From positions 248,001-312,000 of the forward strand of contig NZ_JACXAA010000002.1 of the NCBI RefSeq assembly GCF_014699035.1: a stretch of 64,000 nucleotides of DNA, given 5' to 3'. A model generated the notes under the pieces. That model worked only from the letters and a program-made list of their open reading frames with translations. It was not told the DNA's origin and did no database searches. A program made the translations under genes and the position numbers. Source of the DNA: Spirosoma validum (GTDB taxonomy: Bacteria; Bacteroidota; Bacteroidia; Cytophagales; Spirosomataceae). Of this stretch, positions 59,909 through 64,000 are shown one piece after another; the first letter of the stretch is position 1, and each line of letters opens with the position of its first letter.

Positions 59909-61663
59909 ATGGATAAAGCTACTCCCCAGAAAGAAGCCGCTAAACAGTCTCCTCCGTCTTTGTTGAGTCTGCTCAAGCCATATTCCCGGATGATTCTGCT
60001 GCTGATTGTCCTGGCGCTGGCTAGCAACGGAATCAATCTGGTTTTGCCTCTTCTCATTTCGCATGGAATTGATGCCTATAGCGCTGGCCAGTTCGTGCTG
60101 AAAACCACAGTTGTCGAATTTCTGGGAGCGGCTATACTCATTTTCGTTTTTACGTATCTGCAAAGCATCGTGCAGACGTATGCGTCGGAACGCGTAGCCC
60201 GGGATTTACGCACGCAACTGGCTGATAAACTATCCCGTCAGAGTTTTGCGTACATTCAGCAGACCAACCCATCCAGGTTACTAACCAACCTGACATCGGA
60301 TATCGATTCAGTCAAGACGTTCGTTTCGCAGGCGCTTGTCTCCATTGTTTCATCCCTTTGCCTTATCATCGGAACCAGTATTCTACTAATCAGCATCAAT
60401 TGGAAACTGGCGCTGGCAGTGCTGGCCATTGTACCGATTATTGGCATTACGTTTTATCTGGTGCTGAAAAAAGTACGGGTGTTGTTCGTGCGCAGTCGGG
60501 AAGTAATTGACTGGCTGAATAAAGTTATTAACGAAAGTATTCTGGGATCGGCGCTTATTCGGGTCATCAACTCGCAACAGCTTGAATACGACAAATTTCT
60601 GGCGGCCAATACCGATGCGAAAGATGTAGGAATCGCCATTTTGCGTCTGTTTGCTGCACTGATTCCGGTTATTAGTTTCACCGCGTCGATGGCAGGACTA
60701 ACCATTTTGGTACTGGGTGGCCATTTTGTTATCGTCGGAAGTATGTCGCTGGGCAACTTCGCGGCTTTCAACACCTATCTGGCGTTACTCATTTTTCCGA
60801 TCATTATCATTGGTTTCATGAGCAACGTAATCGCGCAGGCGTCGGCGTCATACCAGCGGGTGAACGACGTGTTGCAGGCGCCGGAAGCGGCCAAAAGCGG
60901 TACAGTGCATGTCGCCTTAACCGGTGAGGTTGATCTTCACGACGTATCCGTGTATTATGGCGAAAAACCGGTTCTGAAAGCTGTTTCGTTCACGGTCAAC
61001 GCCGGGACCCGGACGGCTATTGTTGGACCAACAGCCGCTGGAAAGAGCCAGTTGCTGTTTTTATTGACTGGATTGATCAAGCCTACGTCAGGTCGTGTGA
61101 ATTACGATGGTCAATCCATTGACAGTTACGATGAAGATACGTTTCATCAGCAGGTCGGCTTTGTCTTTCAGGATAGTATTATGTTCAACCTGAGCCTGCG
61201 CGAGAACATTGCCTTCAATGAAGCCGTCACTGACGAGTCGATGAAGCGAGCGATAAACACCGCCGAATTAGGCGATTTTGTAGAATCACTACCTGATAAA
61301 CTGGAAACGATCGTGTCCGAACGAGGCAGTAGCCTGTCAGGCGGACAGAAACAGCGGATCATGCTGGCTCGTGCTTTAGCACTCAATCCAAAAGTGTTGT
61401 TGCTGGACGATTTTACGGCACGGGTTGACGCCAGTACGGAACAGAAAATTCTGGCAAACATACAGCAGAACTATCCCGGAATGACGCTGATTTCAGTCAC
61501 GCAGAAAATTGCAGCCGTTGAAAACTACGAGCAGATCATCCTGCTCATGGAGGGCGAAGTAATCGACAAAGGTACCCATTCACAATTGATGGCGATCAGC
61601 CCCGAATACGTTCAGATCTATCAATCGCAACGGAGCACGAACCAGTATGAACTACGATCTTAA
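59909..61663 (+). CDS. ABC exporter half-transporter with degenerate catalytic site
   Basis: Fused transmembrane-ATPase half-transporter (584 residues). The first 320 residues form six helices of the exporter type. The ATPase domain has Walker A GPTAAGKSQ near 372, a canonical signature LSGGQKQR near 476, Walker B VLLLDDF near 495 with Asp where catalytic Glu is expected, and SVTQKI in place of the switch-His motif. These changes mark the degenerate-site subunit of a heterodimer. It overlaps the next gene by 17 bases. A -7-like TACATTTG lies at 59866-59873. Substrate unknown. Confidence 0.93.
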   Translation: MDKATPQKEAAKQSPPSLLSLLKPYSRMILLLIVLALASNGINLVLPLLISHGIDAYSAGQFVLKTTVVEFLGAAILIFVFTYLQSIVQTYASERVARDLRTQLADKLSRQSFAYIQQTNPSRLLTNLTSDIDSVKTFVSQALVSIVSSLCLIIGTSILLISINWKLALAVLAIVPIIGITFYLVLKKVRVLFVRSREVIDWLNKVINESILGSALIRVINSQQLEYDKFLAANTDAKDVGIAILRLFAALIPVISFTASMAGLTILVLGGHFVIVGSMSLGNFAAFNTYLALLIFPIIIIGFMSNVIAQASASYQRVNDVLQAPEAAKSGTVHVALTGEVDLHDVSVYYGEKPVLKAVSFTVNAGTRTAIVGPTAAGKSQLLFLLTGLIKPTSGRVNYDGQSIDSYDEDTFHQQVGFVFQDSIMFNLSLRENIAFNEAVTDESMKRAINTAELGDFVESLPDKLETIVSERGSSLSGGQKQRIMLARALALNPKVLLLDDFTARVDASTEQKILANIQQNYPGMTLISVTQKIAAVENYEQIILLMEGEVIDKGTHSQLMAISPEYVQIYQSQRSTNQYELRS

Positions 61664-63410
61664 TCAGTTTGTCGGGCAGAAGGAAGAGAAAAATGCTACG
61701 TACAAAGCGCTTCGCAAACTATTGACGCTCATCAATGATGAGCGCCGGACGTTGATGCTGGCGTTTATCGCGATTCTGATCAATTCGGGGTTGAGTCTGG
61801 TAGGCCCTATGCTGATTGGTCGTACCATCGACCGTTACATTCAAACGAAACAATACGACGGAGTTTTGCGTAATGCGGGTCTGCTGCTTGGGCTTTATAC
61901 GATTGCGTTCGGAACCAACTACCTGCAAACCCGCCTGATGGGGGGCGTAGGGCAACGCACGCTGTTCAAACTCCGCAACGCGGTGTTTACTAAATTGCAG
62001 GAATTGCCCGTTGCGTTCTTCAACCAGAACAAAGCCGGCGATCTGATCTCCCGGATTAACAATGACACTGATAAACTGAATCAGTTTTTTTCGCAGTCGC
62101 TGATGCAGTTTGTGGGCAGCCTATTTACCATGACCGGAGCTGGGTTGTTTCTCCTGTTTATTGACCTTCCTCTTGGAGCTGCGGCCCTATCACCGTCTAT
62201 CTTTATCTGGCTGTTCACGAAAGCTACGTCGGCCTGGGTAAAACGAAAGAATGCCGTTAACCTGAAAAGCGTGGGCGGCCTGAGTGCTGAAATTCAGGAA
62301 AACCTGAATAATTTCAAGGTGATCATTGCCTTTAATCGGCGCGATTATTTTCGGAAACGTTTTGCTGAAGCCAACCAGCAGAACTACAGAACGGCTGTTG
62401 AAGCAGGTATCGCCAATAACGTTTTCATCCCCGTTTATGGACTGGCCGCCAGTGTGGGCCAACTGATCGTACTGACATTTGGGATTTACCTAATTTCGAC
62501 GGGCCATTTCTCGATTGGATTGCTGCTTAGCTTTTTGTCGTACGTAACGAATTTTTACAACCCGCTTCGGCAGTTAGCGGCTCTCTGGGCTAATTTCCAG
62601 GTGGCGCTGGCAGGCTGGGACCGTATTTCGCACATGCTGGCGTTACAATCCGATCTGCAAATTCTTGAAAATCCGTTAACCGTACCCACGTCGTCGCTGC
62701 TGTCGTTTCAGAATGTATCCTTCAGTTATCCGAACGGGCATGAAGTGCTGCATAACATCAGTTTTACGCTGGAACGTGGCAAAACCTATGCGCTGGTAGG
62801 CCCGACCGGAGGGGGCAAAACCACAACAGCCTCCCTGATTGCCCGTTTGTACGATCCCACGAGCGGAACCGTTTTACTGGATGGAAAGGATATTCGCACC
62901 TACGGTTCCGAAGAACGTACCCGTAAAATTGGCTTTATTTTGCAGGAGCCGTTTTTGTTTACGGGCACGGTTCGCGAGAATATTCTATACGGCAACGAGC
63001 GTTATCAAAACTATTCCAACGAGCAACTGGCTCAAGTGATCCGGGAGGCTAATCTGGAAGGATTGCTGGATCACTTCGATGAAGGGCTGGATACGAACGT
63101 ACTGGCAACCGGCGATTCGATCAGTTTAGGACAGAAACAACTCATCGCGTTCATGCGGGCCGTGTTACGTAACCCTGACCTGCTGATTCTGGACGAAGCC
63201 ACCGCCAACATCGATACCGTTACGGAGCAACTACTGGAAGAAATTCTGCAAAATCTTCCTGAAACCACCACCCGCATTATCATTGCCCACCGACTGAACA
63301 CCATCGAAACCGCCGATGAGATTTTCTTTATCAACGCCGGGCAGGTTACCCGCGCTGGATCCTTCAACGAAGCCGTCGATATGTTGCTACAGGGCAAGCG
63401 TGTGAGTTAA
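61647..63410 (+). CDS. ABC exporter half-transporter with canonical catalytic site
   Basis: The 587-residue partner starts inside the previous gene's last codons, indicating translational coupling. Six N-terminal helices precede an ATPase domain with Walker A GPTGGGKTTT near 385, Walker B LLILDEATANID near 511 with the catalytic Glu, and IIAHRL near 545 with the switch His. Its signature is SISLGQKQL rather than LSGGQ. It thus supplies the hydrolysing Walker B/His while its partner supplies the good signature, as in asymmetric heterodimeric exporters. Such pumps export lipids, drugs or peptides; nothing here narrows the choice. Confidence 0.93.
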   Translation: MNYDLNQFVGQKEEKNATYKALRKLLTLINDERRTLMLAFIAILINSGLSLVGPMLIGRTIDRYIQTKQYDGVLRNAGLLLGLYTIAFGTNYLQTRLMGGVGQRTLFKLRNAVFTKLQELPVAFFNQNKAGDLISRINNDTDKLNQFFSQSLMQFVGSLFTMTGAGLFLLFIDLPLGAAALSPSIFIWLFTKATSAWVKRKNAVNLKSVGGLSAEIQENLNNFKVIIAFNRRDYFRKRFAEANQQNYRTAVEAGIANNVFIPVYGLAASVGQLIVLTFGIYLISTGHFSIGLLLSFLSYVTNFYNPLRQLAALWANFQVALAGWDRISHMLALQSDLQILENPLTVPTSSLLSFQNVSFSYPNGHEVLHNISFTLERGKTYALVGPTGGGKTTTASLIARLYDPTSGTVLLDGKDIRTYGSEERTRKIGFILQEPFLFTGTVRENILYGNERYQNYSNEQLAQVIREANLEGLLDHFDEGLDTNVLATGDSISLGQKQLIAFMRAVLRNPDLLILDEATANIDTVTEQLLEEILQNLPETTTRIIIAHRLNTIETADEIFFINAGQVTRAGSFNEAVDMLLQGKRVS

Positions 63411-63468
63411 GAAAAAGGTGTAACTTATCGGAACTTTACGTAAGTCTATTTCCTAACTTCCTTTAGTC

Positions 63469-64000
63469 ATGAAACCTTATTTATGCATCTTGATGATCTG
63501 CCTGATTTACGCACAGGCCTGGTCACAGGCTGATGTCCAGAAACGCTATCAGACAAAACTGATTATGGCCGAGGACGGCAGCACGATTGATCTCGATCAG
63601 GGGACGTTTACCTTCACCAGTACATTATCGTTACAGGATAAAAAGCGCATTGTAATTCGGGGGAAAGGCGTCGATAAAACTGTATTGAGTTTCAAAGGTC
63701 AAACCGACGGGGCTGAGGGTCTGCGCGTGTCGAATGGCGAAAACATCGTTATCGAAAACCTGACGGTTCAGGACAGCAAAGGTGATGGCATCAAAACCAT
63801 GAACGTCAAAGGCATTACGTTCCGAAACGTCAAGGTAGAGTGGACGGGTGGCCCCAAAGCCGAAAACGGAGGGTACGGACTGTATCCGGTGCAGTGCGAC
63901 AACGTAGTGATTGATCAATGTACGGCCATTGGCGCTTCCGACGCGGGCATCTATGTCGGGCAGTCGCGCGGGATTGTCGTGAAGAACAGCAAAGCACATC
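63469..64000 (+). CDS. secreted right-handed parallel beta-helix protein (N-terminal part)
   Basis: An open frame begins at ATG 63469 with a signal peptide (MKPYLCILMICLIYAQAWSQA) and runs past the window edge. Residues from about 40 on show the repeated strand-turn pattern of a parallel beta-helix: TIDLDQGTFTFTSTLSL, IVIRGKGVDKTVLSF, ENIVIENLTVQDSKGDGIKTMNVKGITFRNVKV, and NVVIDQCTAIGASDAGIYVGQS. This fits the pectate-lyase-like or DUF1565-type exported proteins; whether it is an enzyme cannot be told from this half. It lies 58 bases after the ABC pair on the same strand. Confidence 0.8.
   Translation, partial: MKPYLCILMICLIYAQAWSQADVQKRYQTKLIMAEDGSTIDLDQGTFTFTSTLSLQDKKRIVIRGKGVDKTVLSFKGQTDGAEGLRVSNGENIVIENLTVQDSKGDGIKTMNVKGITFRNVKVEWTGGPKAENGGYGLYPVQCDNVVIDQCTAIGASDAGIYVGQSRGIVVKNSKAH

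Noticed and set aside
59909..63410. The ABC exporter as the lasso peptide exporter
   Set aside because: It lies 28 kb from the lasso genes, with many unrelated genes between, and has no peptidase or leader-recognition domain.
1..64000. tRNA or rRNA genes
   Set aside because: I looked for GTTCGA-type T-loops with flanking stems and for conserved rRNA stretches and found none that could be supported.

Overview
The window looks like chromosomal DNA of a Bacteroidota bacterium of the Cytophagales, most like Spirosoma or a close relative. The reasons are TAnnTTTG-type -7 promoter elements, weak Shine-Dalgarno sequences, a secreted protease with a C-terminal type IX secretion sorting domain, families typical of the phylum (DUF3098, DUF2911, DUF4920, DUF4174), and a SerB-SerA fusion. 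The genus is inferred from protein style; no rRNA or tRNA gene was seen. Base composition is near 50% GC except for AT-rich patches around 6.2-7.0 kb and 28.97-32 kb.

Layout. 0-5.2 kb: a compact plus-strand housekeeping run (truA, ftsX, a DUF3098 membrane protein, uppP, truB, ribF). 5.2-7.5 kb: an intact IS982-family insertion sequence followed by an AT-rich accessory patch (SRPBCC protein, small ORF, MarR regulator). 7.4-14.6 kb: a flavoprotein, a membrane-anchored NUC1 nuclease, a small kinase-like protein, folA, a YdjC-type deacetylase, fmt, a candidate structured small RNA with its own promoter and terminator, greA and a HIT hydrolase. 14.7-18.4 kb: a 1,235-residue secreted metalloprotease. 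18.5-26.2 kb: a hexuronate catabolic locus (uxaB-like reductase, KDG kinase, ExuT-like transporter, uxuA, uxaC), interrupted by a Uma2-family pseudogene. 26.2-29 kb: alpha/beta hydrolase, secreted amidohydrolase, DUF4920.

29.2-32.6 kb is the most interesting part: a lasso-peptide biosynthetic locus. A 54-residue precursor gene at 31101-31265 (minus) carries the YxxPxLxxxG leader motif, a penultimate Thr and a predicted core GEGSLNYDEGSLVQDLE. It precedes an asparagine-synthetase-like lasso cyclase, and a B2-type transglutaminase-like leader peptidase is divergently transcribed, followed by a DinB-fold protein. No B1/RRE protein and no dedicated exporter are visible.

32.6-46.4 kb: outer-membrane proteins, a serine-biosynthesis pair (serC plus a SerB-SerA fusion), a YheT-type hydrolase carrying an in-frame palindromic repeat insertion, a two-gene nucleotidyltransferase-like module, an acyl-CoA dehydrogenase, a sialate O-acetylesterase, DUF4174, a GroES-like protein, yidD and lgt. 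46.5-64 kb: S9 and M1 peptidases, a lipoprotein, a fructokinase with an SLC45-like sugar transporter, a BamA/TamA-like outer-membrane protein, an SPFH protein with N-terminal repeats, an M14 carboxypeptidase with Ca-binding-like inserts, a heterodimeric ABC exporter, and the start of a parallel beta-helix protein.

Genome-style observations: many long, near-perfect intergenic hairpins; GA-rich palindromes in and beside genes; and a strong excess of the hexamer TACGTA.
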